In this document: positions 15,812 to 23,177 of the stretch, one piece after another
Layout: each line of letters begins with the position of its first letter
How positions within the stretch are numbered: position 1 is the stretch's first letter
Notes under the pieces: model-generated
What the model was told of the DNA's origin: nothing
Seen by the model: the letters and a program-made list of their open reading frames with translations, nothing else
The model's database searches: none
Position numbers and translations under genes: made by a program
Assembly (NCBI GenBank): GCA_946405185.1
Contig: CAMJGH010000021.1
Span: forward strand, 1-36,427
Source of the DNA: an uncultured Lachnospiraceae bacterium
Lineage (GTDB): Bacteria; Bacillota; Clostridia; Lachnospirales; Lachnospiraceae
Reading direction: 5' to 3'
Length of the DNA stretch: 36,427 bases

Positions 15812-15865
15812 GCAGTCGAGCCCGTCTGTCTTGCGCGTGGCTCATTGCTTCGCGAGTATGCCAGA

Positions 15866-15887
15866 GGGACAGGTCAATTGGCATATG
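15866..15887 (+). repeat. Short dispersed repeat GGGAC...TGGCATATG, copy 2
   Basis: Reads GGGACAGGTC then AATTGGCATATG. Related copies are at 11566-11588 (plus) and 18728-18749 (minus). Confidence 0.7.
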
Positions 15888-15929
15888 TGAAGCCGGATGG
15901 ACAGGTCAGGTGACTGGCAGGAGGGGCTG

Positions 15930-16613
15930 ATGACACAAGAGCAGATCCTGGCGGAACTGTACCGTCTGCAGGACACCGCTTACGCGGATTTTCAGGCGAA
16001 GCTGATCCCGAACCTGCCGCGGGAGGCGTTCATCGGCGTGCGCACGCCGGACCTGCGGAAACTGGCGAAGCGGCTGGCAAAGGAAGACTGCGGAGTGTTC
16101 CTGGCGGACCTGCCGCACCCCACGTTTGATGAAAACCAGCTGCACGCGTTCCTGCTGGCGGAGGAGAAGGATTTCGATGCCTGCCTGCGGCAGGTGGAGG
16201 CGTTTCTGCTGTTCGTAGACAACTGGGCCACGTGCGACCAGCTGTCGCCGAAGGTGTTCCGCAAAGAACCGGAGCGGCTGCTGCCGGCTATCGAAGGGTG
16301 GCTGGCTTCCGGGCGCACCTATACGGTGCGCTTTGGCATGGGCATGTTGATGCAGCATTTCCTGGATGAGCGGTTTGAGGCGCGCTTTCCGGCCATGGTC
16401 GCGGCCGTACAGTCGGAAGAATACTACATTAACATGATGATCGCCTGGTATTTTGCCACGGCGCTGGCGAAGCAGTGGGATGCCGTGTTGCCGTACCTGA
16501 CGGAACGCAGGCTTCCGGAGTGGGTGCACCGCAAGACCATTCAGAAAGCCGTGGAGAGCTACCGGATCCCGGAGGAGCGGAAGGCGTTCCTAAAGGGGCT
16601 GAGGGAGCGATGA
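15930..16613 (+). CDS. DNA alkylation repair protein, AlkD-like
   Basis: A 227-residue all-helical HEAT-like repeat protein of the AlkC/AlkD DNA glycosylase superfamily, which removes bulky or positively charged alkylated bases. Recognisable parts are GVRTPDLRKLAKRLAK at residues 31-46, the VDNWATCD motif with Asp97 at the position of the AlkD catalytic Asp, MQHFLDERF, and INMMIAWYFATALAK. Length is typical. ATG 15930 follows AGGAGGGG; a longer frame to 15897 has no site. It ends in an ATGATGA junction with the following phosphoesterase gene. This family also includes members that are DNA-binding without glycosylase activity. Confidence 0.92.
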   Translation: MTQEQILAELYRLQDTAYADFQAKLIPNLPREAFIGVRTPDLRKLAKRLAKEDCGVFLADLPHPTFDENQLHAFLLAEEKDFDACLRQVEAFLLFVDNWATCDQLSPKVFRKEPERLLPAIEGWLASGRTYTVRFGMGMLMQHFLDERFEARFPAMVAAVQSEEYYINMMIAWYFATALAKQWDAVLPYLTERRLPEWVHRKTIQKAVESYRIPEERKAFLKGLRER

Positions 16614-17299
16614 TGAAGGATGAATCCCGTATCGGTATCCTGTCCGACACGCACGGCCTGCTGCGCCCGGAGGTGCTGCAGGCTTTGCAGGGGTGCTCAG
16701 CCATTCTGCATGCGGGCGATGTCGGCGGCCCGGAAATTCTGAAGCAACTCGCGGCCATCGCGCCTGTGACGGCGGTGCGCGGCAATACGGACGGCGCATG
16801 GGCGGAGGAACTGCCGGCGTCGGTGCAGGTGACCCTCGGCGGCATCCGTTTTTTCATGACGCACAAGCCGGCGGATGTGCCGGAGGGGCTGGAGGATATC
16901 GATGTCATCGTCTGCGGGCACACGCACCGGTATGAAGAAAAGACGCGGGACGGCCGATTGTTCCTGAACCCGGGCAGCTGCGGGAAGCGGCGGTTCGGGC
17001 TGCCGGCCACGATGGCGGTGATGACCGTCGCGGAAGACGGGACGCCACGGGTGCGAAAGATCAATCTGGAAGGCACACGGAAGATGGCCGCACCGTCCGG
17101 AAAAGAAGAGGCCTGGCTGGCAGAAGACCCCGCCGGCCTGGTGCGCAAGGTGGTGGCCGAGGTGCAGCGCGGCCGGAGCGTTTCGCAGATCGCCGCGCGG
17201 CTCGGCATCAGCGAGGAGTTGGCGGAGAGCATCAGCCGCATGTACCTGACCCACCCCGGCGTGGATGTGGACGGGATCCTGCGCAGGATCGGGCGGTGA
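16613..17299 (+). CDS. YfcE-type metallophosphoesterase with helix-turn-helix-like tail
   Basis: A 228-residue protein. Residues 1-165 are a compact calcineurin-like phosphodiesterase of the YfcE/MJ0936 group: D12-T-H14, GD36, GN58TD, THKP (83-86) and GHTH (102-105), all metal ligands present. These enzymes act on small phosphodiesters in vitro and their natural substrates are uncertain. The usual protein ends near residue 170; here a further 55 residues (about 174-226) contain VSQIAARLGISEELAESISRM then YLTHPGVDVDGIL, which looks like a recognition-helix unit. ATG 16613 is five bases behind GAGGGAG; ATG 16610 is the alternative. Overlaps the alkD-like stop, so the two are translationally coupled. 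Confidence 0.87.
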   Translation: MKDESRIGILSDTHGLLRPEVLQALQGCSAILHAGDVGGPEILKQLAAIAPVTAVRGNTDGAWAEELPASVQVTLGGIRFFMTHKPADVPEGLEDIDVIVCGHTHRYEEKTRDGRLFLNPGSCGKRRFGLPATMAVMTVAEDGTPRVRKINLEGTRKMAAPSGKEEAWLAEDPAGLVRKVVAEVQRGRSVSQIAARLGISEELAESISRMYLTHPGVDVDGILRRIGR

Positions 17300-17315
17300 G
17301 AGCAAAGGAGGCGCG

Positions 17316-18650
17316 ATGGACTTTACGGCGGAATACCGGAAAAAGCTGCGCACGCCGGACGAGGCGGTGCGGGTGGTCAAGAGCGGCGACTGGCTGGACT
17401 ATTCCAGCAATCTGGGCTTCCCGGTCCTGCTGGACGAAGCCCTGGCCAGGCGTCGGGATGAACTGACCGATGTGAAGATCCGCGGGAACCTCATCTTCGG
17501 CCCGATCCGCGCGGTCGAATGCGATCCGGACCGGGAGCATTTCATCTACAACAGCTGGCATTTCTCCGCGTACGAGCGCAAACTCTCCGACAGAGGGCTG
17601 TGCAGTTTCATCCCCATGCTGTTCCGGCAGGTGGTGGAGTACTACCGGCATTTTCTGACGGTCAACGTGGCTATGATGAGCGTCACCCCTATGGACCGCC
17701 ACGGGTATTTCAACCTGTCCTGCGCCACCGGCGTGGCCAGAGGCATCCTGGAGACGGCCGATGTGGTCATCCTGGAAGTCAACGAAAACCTCCCGCGAAT
17801 CCTGGGCGGGTTTGAGGAGTGCATCCATATCTCCGAGGTGGACATGGTGGTGGAGGGTGAGCACGGGCCGCTGCCGGAAGTCCCCACCGCGCCGCCCACG
17901 CCGGAGGATCTGATCATCGCGGACCGTCTGATGCCGTACATCCCCTCGGGCGCCACGCTGCAGCTGGGCATCGGCAGCATGCCCAACATCATCGGCGCCA
18001 GGCTGGCCGAGTCGGATCTGCAGGATCTGGGCATGCACACGGAACTGTGCGGCGATGCCTACCTGACGCTGTACGAAGCCGGGAAGCTGACCAACCGTCA
18101 CAAGAAGATCCACCGGAACAAGGGGGTGACGGGCATGGTCTTCGGTTCGCGCGCGCTTTACGACTGGGTGGACAACAATCCCGGCATCATGGCGGCGCCG
18201 CTGGAGTACGTCAATGACCCGCAGATCATCGGGCAGATCGACAACATGATCTCTGTCAACAACTGCATCGCGGTGGATCTGTACGGGCAGATCTGCGCGG
18301 AGAGCGTGGGCCAGCGGCACATCAGCGGGACCGGCGGGCAGCTGGATTTCCTGACCGGCGCGGCCATCTCGCGCGGGGGCAAGTCCTTCCTCTGCCTGAC
18401 ATCCACCTATACGGATGTCCGCGGTGTGCGGCGCTCGCGCATCGTCCCGCATTTTTCCGGCGATATCATCACGGACCCGCGCAGCCAGACGTACTATCTG
18501 GCCACGGAGTACGGCGTGGTGAACCTGGTGGGCCGGACCACGTGGGAGCGGGCGGAACTGATCATCTCGCTGGCGCATCCGGACTTCCGGGACGAGCTGA
18601 TCCGCGCCGCCGAAGAGCAGCATATCTGGATCCGCTCCAACCGGCGCTGA
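17316..18650 (+). CDS. Acetyl-CoA hydrolase/transferase family CoA-transferase, butyryl-CoA:acetate type
   Basis: A 444-residue CoA-transferase close to the butyryl-CoA:acetate and 4-hydroxybutyrate enzymes of gut butyrate producers. It starts MDFTAEYRKKL, carries NSWHFSAYERK, QLGIGSMPNIIG, LGMHTELCGDA (Glu243 is the likely thioester-forming residue, by recall of the C. aminobutyricum enzyme's Glu238), ISGTGGQLDF and ends LISLAHPDFRDELI. Such enzymes move CoA from an acyl-CoA to acetate, the last step of butyrate formation, though propionyl or other acyl donors are possible. Whether this copy is the main fermentation enzyme cannot be told, since no other butyrate gene is near. RBS AAAGGAGG precedes ATG 17316, 16 bases after the phosphoesterase. 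Confidence 0.9.
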   Translation: MDFTAEYRKKLRTPDEAVRVVKSGDWLDYSSNLGFPVLLDEALARRRDELTDVKIRGNLIFGPIRAVECDPDREHFIYNSWHFSAYERKLSDRGLCSFIPMLFRQVVEYYRHFLTVNVAMMSVTPMDRHGYFNLSCATGVARGILETADVVILEVNENLPRILGGFEECIHISEVDMVVEGEHGPLPEVPTAPPTPEDLIIADRLMPYIPSGATLQLGIGSMPNIIGARLAESDLQDLGMHTELCGDAYLTLYEAGKLTNRHKKIHRNKGVTGMVFGSRALYDWVDNNPGIMAAPLEYVNDPQIIGQIDNMISVNNCIAVDLYGQICAESVGQRHISGTGGQLDFLTGAAISRGGKSFLCLTSTYTDVRGVRRSRIVPHFSGDIITDPRSQTYYLATEYGVVNLVGRTTWERAELIISLAHPDFRDELIRAAEEQHIWIRSNRR

Positions 18651-18690
18651 CAGAAGTGGGAGCATGAGAACCGTCCCGATCATCAAAAAA

Positions 18691-18718
18691 ATCCTCCGGC
18701 CGGTGCCGGAGGATCTTT
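18691..18718. terminator. Bidirectional terminator between convergent genes
   Basis: ATCCTCCGGC (18691-18700) pairs perfectly with GCCGGAGGAT (18705-18714), flanked by AAAAAA on the left and CTTTTC on the right, so it can serve both the CoA-transferase and the MFS gene. Confidence 0.85.
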
Positions 18719-18727
18719 TCAGGTTGG

Positions 18728-18749
18728 CATATGCCATCTGACCTGTCCC
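18728..18749 (-). repeat. Short dispersed repeat GGGAC...TGGCATATG, copy 3
   Basis: On the minus strand it reads GGGACAGGTC then AGATGGCATATG, as at 15866-15887. Confidence 0.7.
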
Positions 18750-18758
18750 TTTGGCTTA

Positions 18759-20024
18759 TCACCCGCGGTTCACGTTGGGCTGCTTGTCCGAGATCTTCAG
18801 GAACAGGAAGCCCAGCGCGAAGAAGACGGCCAGGGAAGCGACGGCGATGTTGATGGTGCCGCCGGCCAGTTTGACGGCCGCGATGACAGCGGACCCCAGG
18901 AACGACGCGCCTTTGGCGAAGATGTCGTAGATGCCGAAGTACTCGCCGGAGTTTTCCGGAGGGATGATCTTGGAGTAGTAGCTGCGGGACAGCGACTGAA
19001 TGGACCCCTGGAAGCAGCCGACGCCGAAGGCCAGGATGCCGAAGTGCCAGAGGGTGGAGAGGGTCAGCGCGTACAGGCAGACGGCAAAGTAGCCGACGAT
19101 GCAGACCAGGATCAGCGGCACGGTCTCATACTTTTTGGAGAGTCTGGCGAAGGTGAGCGACCCGCCCCAGGCCACCACCTGCGTGGCCAGCAGGAACACC
19201 ACCTGTCCCACGGTGTTCAGGTCGAGGTCCGTACCGATGTTGATGCAGTTGTCAATGATGGTGCCCACGCCGTCGATGTACAGGAAGAACGCGATCAGGA
19301 AGAAGAGCACCTTCCTGTTGCCGAGGGCGATCTTCTTGAGGGTGCGGCCGATCTGTTTGAAGGCCTCGCCCACGGCGCCCTTGGTGGACTCCACGTAGTT
19401 GACCTGCCTGTAGTTTTTGATGAGCGGCAGGGTGACGACGAACCACCAGACGCCGGTCACGGTGAAACCGATGATCATGGACAGCCGGTTGGAGATCTTG
19501 CCGAGCATGTCCGGCCCCAGCACGTAGGCACCCAGGGCCACCAGGAACGGAATGCAGGAGCCGATGTACCCCCAGGCATACCCATAGGAAGAAACCTGGT
19601 CCATGCGGTCCTCGGTGGTGACGTCGTTCAGCATGGAATCATAGAACGTCAGCGAGGCCTGGTAGAAAATCTTGGCCACGATGTAGATGACGATGAACGC
19701 TACCCAGTTGGTGGCAAAGCCGTTGATGATGCAGCCGATGACGCCCAGCGACACCGCCGTGGTGAAGAAGATCTTCTTGGTGTCCTTGTGGTCCGCGATG
19801 GCGCCGAGGATGGGGCCTAACAGCGCGATGGCCACGGTCACGATGGCGATGGCGATGGAGTAGTAGGCGGTGGCGCGGTCACCGGTGATCTGCCCCGGCG
19901 CGTCGCCGATGGCCAGCGACTTGAACCAGATGGGGATGAGCGAGCAGGCCAGCATGGTGAACGCGGAATTGCCCACGTCGTACAGCACCCAGGCTTTCTC
20001 CTGCTTGGTGAGACCTTTGAACAT
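18759..20024 (-). CDS. MFS transporter, UMF1/Atg22-like
   Basis: A 421-residue, twelve-helix major facilitator. The start MFKGLTKQEKAWVLYDVGNS with the WxLYDxGNSAF motif is diagnostic of the UMF1/Atg22-like group, and PILGAIADHKDTKK is the cytoplasmic loop 2-3 signature. Also typical are the GYAWGYIGS helix and LSRSYYSKIIPPENSGEYFGIY after helix 8. Yeast Atg22 exports amino acids from the vacuole; bacterial substrates are mostly unknown. GAAAGGGA lies upstream of ATG. It is transcribed alone, convergent with the CoA-transferase and divergent from the NhaC-type gene. Confidence 0.9.
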   Translation of the reverse strand: MFKGLTKQEKAWVLYDVGNSAFTMLACSLIPIWFKSLAIGDAPGQITGDRATAYYSIAIAIVTVAIALLGPILGAIADHKDTKKIFFTTAVSLGVIGCIINGFATNWVAFIVIYIVAKIFYQASLTFYDSMLNDVTTEDRMDQVSSYGYAWGYIGSCIPFLVALGAYVLGPDMLGKISNRLSMIIGFTVTGVWWFVVTLPLIKNYRQVNYVESTKGAVGEAFKQIGRTLKKIALGNRKVLFFLIAFFLYIDGVGTIIDNCINIGTDLDLNTVGQVVFLLATQVVAWGGSLTFARLSKKYETVPLILVCIVGYFAVCLYALTLSTLWHFGILAFGVGCFQGSIQSLSRSYYSKIIPPENSGEYFGIYDIFAKGASFLGSAVIAAVKLAGGTINIAVASLAVFFALGFLFLKISDKQPNVNRG

Positions 20025-20086
20025 GTTTTCCCTTTCCGCGGCAGCCGTCCGTGCGCTCTGCCGCCCCTTATTTTTCGCTGTATCTG

Positions 20087-20092
20087 ATTATA
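20087..20092 (-). promoter_or_regulatory. -10 box for the MFS gene
   Basis: A perfect TATAAT on the minus strand, 63 bases before the start; the -35 region (TTTTCC) is weak. Confidence 0.5.
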
Positions 20093-20126
20093 ACATAGGA
20101 AACGAAGAAGGAAAAGCGTGTTTTGT

Positions 20127-20155
20127 TTGCACCCGGCGCTTTCCTGTGCTACCAT
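20127..20155 (+). promoter_or_regulatory. Promoter of the NhaC-type gene
   Basis: TTGCAC (20127-20132), 17-base spacer, TACCAT (20150-20155). The leader then has a small hairpin CGGCGG/CCGCCG (20168-20183) just before GGGGGG and the ATG. Confidence 0.55.
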
Positions 20156-20202
20156 GGCAGAAAGACGCGGCGGAGGACCGCCGTGCGGTATGGGGGGTAA
20201 GC

Positions 20203-21510
20203 ATGACAACCGAACATGTGAAACCAAACGCGAAGGCGCTGCTGCCCATCGCGCTGTTTTTGGTACTGTATCTGGGCAACGGCATCTTCTTTGAGTACAT
20301 CAAGCCGGCGGAAGGCCAGATGGGCTTTTACGTGGTGTCCGTGGTGCTGGCGTTTTCCATCGCGCTGATCGCGGCGTTTGCGCAGAACCGGAAGCGGACG
20401 TTCCAGGAAAAGATCCGCAGCTGTGCGGCCGGCATCGGCGATGAGAACATCACCATCATGCTGTTCATCTTCCTGGCGGCCGGCGCATTTTCGGGCATCG
20501 CCAAGGAGGCCGGCGGGGCGCTGTCCACGGCCAATCTGCTGTTAAACATCATTCCGGGACGGTTTGCGGTGCCGGGGCTGTTTGTGATCGCCTGCCTCAT
20601 CTCCATGGCCATGGGCACCAGCGTGGGCACCATCTCGGTGCTGACGCCCATCGCCTGCGCGGTGGCGGAAAACGGCGGTCTGTCCACGGCTTTCGCCGTG
20701 GGCGTGGTGGTGGGCGGTGCCATGTTCGGCGACAATCTGTCGTTCATCTCGGACACCACCATCGCGGCCACGCAGACGCAGGGTGTGGAGATGAAGGACA
20801 AGTTCCGCGAGAACATCCGCGTGGCCCTGCCGGCGGCGCTGATCACGCTGATCATCCTGATCGTGGCGGCCATCCGCAGCAAGGACGGCGGCATCGGCGA
20901 GTTCCCGTTCAACATCTGGCAGGCGCTGCCGTACTTCGTGGTGCTGGCGCTCTCCATCGCCGGCGTGAACGTATTTCTTGTGCTTCTGCTGGGCATTGTG
21001 CTGTTCGCGCTGGTGGGCGTCTTTACGGGGAGCCTGACCTACGCCACGGCGCTGTCTTCAATGGGCAGCGGCCTGTCGGGCATGTTTGAGACCATGATCG
21101 TCACCATCCTGGTGGCGTCCATCGCCGCGCTGATGCGTGAGAACGGCGGCTTTGCGGCCATCCTGCAGATGATCAGCCGCCGGGCGAAGGGCACCCGGGG
21201 CGGCATGGCGGGCATCGGCCTGCTGACGGGCTTCATGGACATCGCCACGGCCAACAACACCGTGGCCATCGTCATCGCGGCGCCCATCGCGAAGGAAATT
21301 TCGGAGCAGTACCACGTGACGCCCAAAAAGACGGCGTCGCTTTTGGATACGTGTTCGTGCATCATGCAGGGCATCATCCCGTACGGCGCGCAGCTGCTGG
21401 TGGCGGCGGGCATCGCCGGGCTGACCAGCGTGTCGCTGATGCCGTTTCTGATCTACCCGTACGTGCTGCTGGTGGTGGTCATCGCCGACATCGTGCGGGG
21501 GAAGGGCTGA
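20203..21510 (+). CDS. NhaC-family Na+/H+ antiporter-like transporter
   Basis: A 435-residue membrane protein with about ten to eleven helices. The motif GGAMFGDNLSFISDTTIAA is the NhaC signature (normally GDNLSPISDTT; Phe replaces Pro here). SMAMGTSVGTISVLTPIA and TGFMDIATANNTVAIV are further conserved re-entrant segments. NhaC proteins exchange Na+ for H+; the subgroup with B. subtilis MleN exchanges malate for lactate with ion coupling. The ATG at 20203 has GGGGGG five bases upstream; the frame extends 111 codons further 5' but through the promoter and the MFS start, so the longer form is rejected. Four plus-strand genes follow in close order, ending with a malate/tartrate-type dehydrogenase. 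Confidence 0.9.
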   Translation: MTTEHVKPNAKALLPIALFLVLYLGNGIFFEYIKPAEGQMGFYVVSVVLAFSIALIAAFAQNRKRTFQEKIRSCAAGIGDENITIMLFIFLAAGAFSGIAKEAGGALSTANLLLNIIPGRFAVPGLFVIACLISMAMGTSVGTISVLTPIACAVAENGGLSTAFAVGVVVGGAMFGDNLSFISDTTIAATQTQGVEMKDKFRENIRVALPAALITLIILIVAAIRSKDGGIGEFPFNIWQALPYFVVLALSIAGVNVFLVLLLGIVLFALVGVFTGSLTYATALSSMGSGLSGMFETMIVTILVASIAALMRENGGFAAILQMISRRAKGTRGGMAGIGLLTGFMDIATANNTVAIVIAAPIAKEISEQYHVTPKKTASLLDTCSCIMQGIIPYGAQLLVAAGIAGLTSVSLMPFLIYPYVLLVVVIADIVRGKG

Positions 21511-21537
21511 CGGAATCTTCATCCGAGGAGGTGGTTC

Positions 21538-22128
21538 GTGGTGAAACTGAAACGCAGGATCACGTTCAATTCACCGGTGGTGTTAAGCTTTCTGGCCATC
21601 TGCCTGCTGGCTACGCTGCTGGGGCAGCTGACCGGCGATAAGAGCACGTACGCGGTGTTCATGACGTACCGGTCGTCTCTTCTGTCGCCCATGACGTACG
21701 TGCGGCTGTTCACGCACGTGTTCGGCCATGCCGGCTGGTCGCATTTCATCGGCAACTCCACCTACATCCTGCTGCTCGGGCCCATGCTGGAAGAAAAGTA
21801 CGGCTCGAAGGAGATGGTGGAGATCATCGCCGTCACCGCGGTGGTGACCGGCCTGGTGAATGCCATCTTTTTCCCGCACGTGGCGCTCTGCGGCGCCAGC
21901 GGGGTGTGCTTTGCATTCATTCTGCTGACGTCATTGGTCAGCTTCAAGGAAGGCGAACTGCCGCTGACTTTCATCCTGGTGGTCATCTTTTTCCTGGGCC
22001 AGCAGGTGTACGATATGTTCTTCGTGGAGGACAACGTCTCCAACCTGTCGCACATCCTGGGCGGCATCGTGGGGAGCGCGAGCGGCTTTGTGTTAAACAG
22101 CGGGAAAGGAAAGGGGAAGGCATCATGA
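21538..22128 (+). CDS. Rhomboid-family intramembrane serine protease
   Basis: A 196-residue, roughly six-helix protein. The catalytic pair is clear: Ser121 in CGASGVCF (GxSG motif) and His172 in SHILGGIVGS. HVFGHAGWSHFIGNSTYILLLG contains the conserved helix-2 HxxxN-like element (His-Asn) of rhomboids. Such proteases cut transmembrane segments of other membrane proteins; the substrate is unknown. GTG 21538 lies six bases behind GAGGAGG; GTG 21541 is also possible. It starts 27 bases after the transporter gene and its stop overlaps the next start (ATGA). Confidence 0.92.
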   Translation: MVKLKRRITFNSPVVLSFLAICLLATLLGQLTGDKSTYAVFMTYRSSLLSPMTYVRLFTHVFGHAGWSHFIGNSTYILLLGPMLEEKYGSKEMVEIIAVTAVVTGLVNAIFFPHVALCGASGVCFAFILLTSLVSFKEGELPLTFILVVIFFLGQQVYDMFFVEDNVSNLSHILGGIVGSASGFVLNSGKGKGKAS

Positions 22129-23123
22129 AGCAGGTGAGGTACGCGGGCATGGACCGGAGCCTTTCGGAGGTCGGTCTGGGCACGGCCAAGTTCGGTTCCG
22201 CGGTTTCGAAGGATGAGGCGTTTGCCATTCTGGACGCCTTCGTGGATGCGGGCGGCACGCTCATCGACACCGCGCACGTCTACGGCGGCGGGCAGCCGCA
22301 CGAGAAGAGCGTGTGCGAGGAGACCGTGGGCAAGTGGATGGCCTCGCGCCGGGCGTGGCACAAGGTGATCGTTGCCGGCAAAGGCGGCCATCCGGCGTTT
22401 GACTTTAAAACCCGCACCATGGGCCCCTCGCGGGTGACGCCGGCGGAGCTGCGCCGTGATCTGGACCGGACGCTCCTTAGCCTGGATACGGACACGGTGG
22501 ACATTTACTTCCCGCACCGGGATGACCCCTCGGTGCCGGTGGAGGAGATCCTGGGATTTTTGCAGGAGCAGGTGCGCGAAGGGAAGATCCGGTATTACGG
22601 GTGCTCCAACTGGTCGGTGCCGCGCATGCGGGCGGCGGCCGCCTGCGCCTCGGCCTACGGGCTGACGGGCTTTGTCTGCAGCCAGATCGAGGCGCCGCTG
22701 GCCAAAGTGAACGAGAACCATCTGGCGGCCATGAACATGACCGGGCTGGATGCGGAAACGCTTGCCTGGCACGAGCAGACGGGCATGGGCCTGATGACGG
22801 CGGTCACGCTGGCAAGCGGGTATTTCCACCGGGTGCTGGCCGGGCGGGAGGTCTCGCCGCTGCAGAAGATGATGTATGAGAACCCCGTCAACGACGCGCT
22901 GGCCAAGGCGCTCGCGAAACAGGTGAAGAAGGGGTATCCGCTGACGGCGCTGCTGCACGCGGCCAACCTCGATCACCCGTTCCCGACGGTCTCGCTGATG
23001 GGCTTTTCGTCGCTGGCGCAGTGGGAGGAGGCCAAAGAAGCCCTGGCCGTCCCGGTGCCGGCGGAGGTGTGTGAACAGCTGTGGAAGGTGCGCCGCGAGG
23101 CGGAGGCGAAGGCGAAAGCCTGA
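22125..23123 (+). CDS. Aldo/keto reductase family protein
   Basis: A 332-residue TIM-barrel oxidoreductase. The four catalytic residues of the superfamily are present: Asp48 and Tyr53 in IDTAHVYGGG, Lys86 in VAGKGGHP, and His131 in IYFPHRDDP. The SNWSVPRM segment is the usual cofactor-side strand. Family members reduce aldehydes or ketones, or dehydrogenate sugars, with NAD(P)H. The closest recognisable layout is the MocA/YdbC-like aldo/keto reductase rather than a fused regulator. It overlaps the rhomboid gene by four bases and ends with an Ala/Lys-rich tail. The 54 bases before the next gene hold only a small stem (TCTTCC/GGAAGA). Confidence 0.9.
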   Translation: MKQVRYAGMDRSLSEVGLGTAKFGSAVSKDEAFAILDAFVDAGGTLIDTAHVYGGGQPHEKSVCEETVGKWMASRRAWHKVIVAGKGGHPAFDFKTRTMGPSRVTPAELRRDLDRTLLSLDTDTVDIYFPHRDDPSVPVEEILGFLQEQVREGKIRYYGCSNWSVPRMRAAAACASAYGLTGFVCSQIEAPLAKVNENHLAAMNMTGLDAETLAWHEQTGMGLMTAVTLASGYFHRVLAGREVSPLQKMMYENPVNDALAKALAKQVKKGYPLTALLHAANLDHPFPTVSLMGFSSLAQWEEAKEALAVPVPAEVCEQLWKVRREAEAKAKA

Positions 23124-23177
23124 GTCCGCCGGGCGCCGCGTGACGTCTTCCTGCGGGAAGAGTGGAAAGGAGCAGTC

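Noticed and set aside
17232-18737. A 501-codon minus-strand open frame
   Set aside because: Antisense to the CoA-transferase, which has clear family motifs; the antisense product is rich in Arg, Gly and His and matches nothing recognisable.
19870-20202. 111-codon N-terminal extension of the NhaC-type protein
   Set aside because: It would run through the promoter region and the start of the divergent MFS gene, lacks hydrophobic or family sequence and has no ribosome site; ATG 20203 has one.
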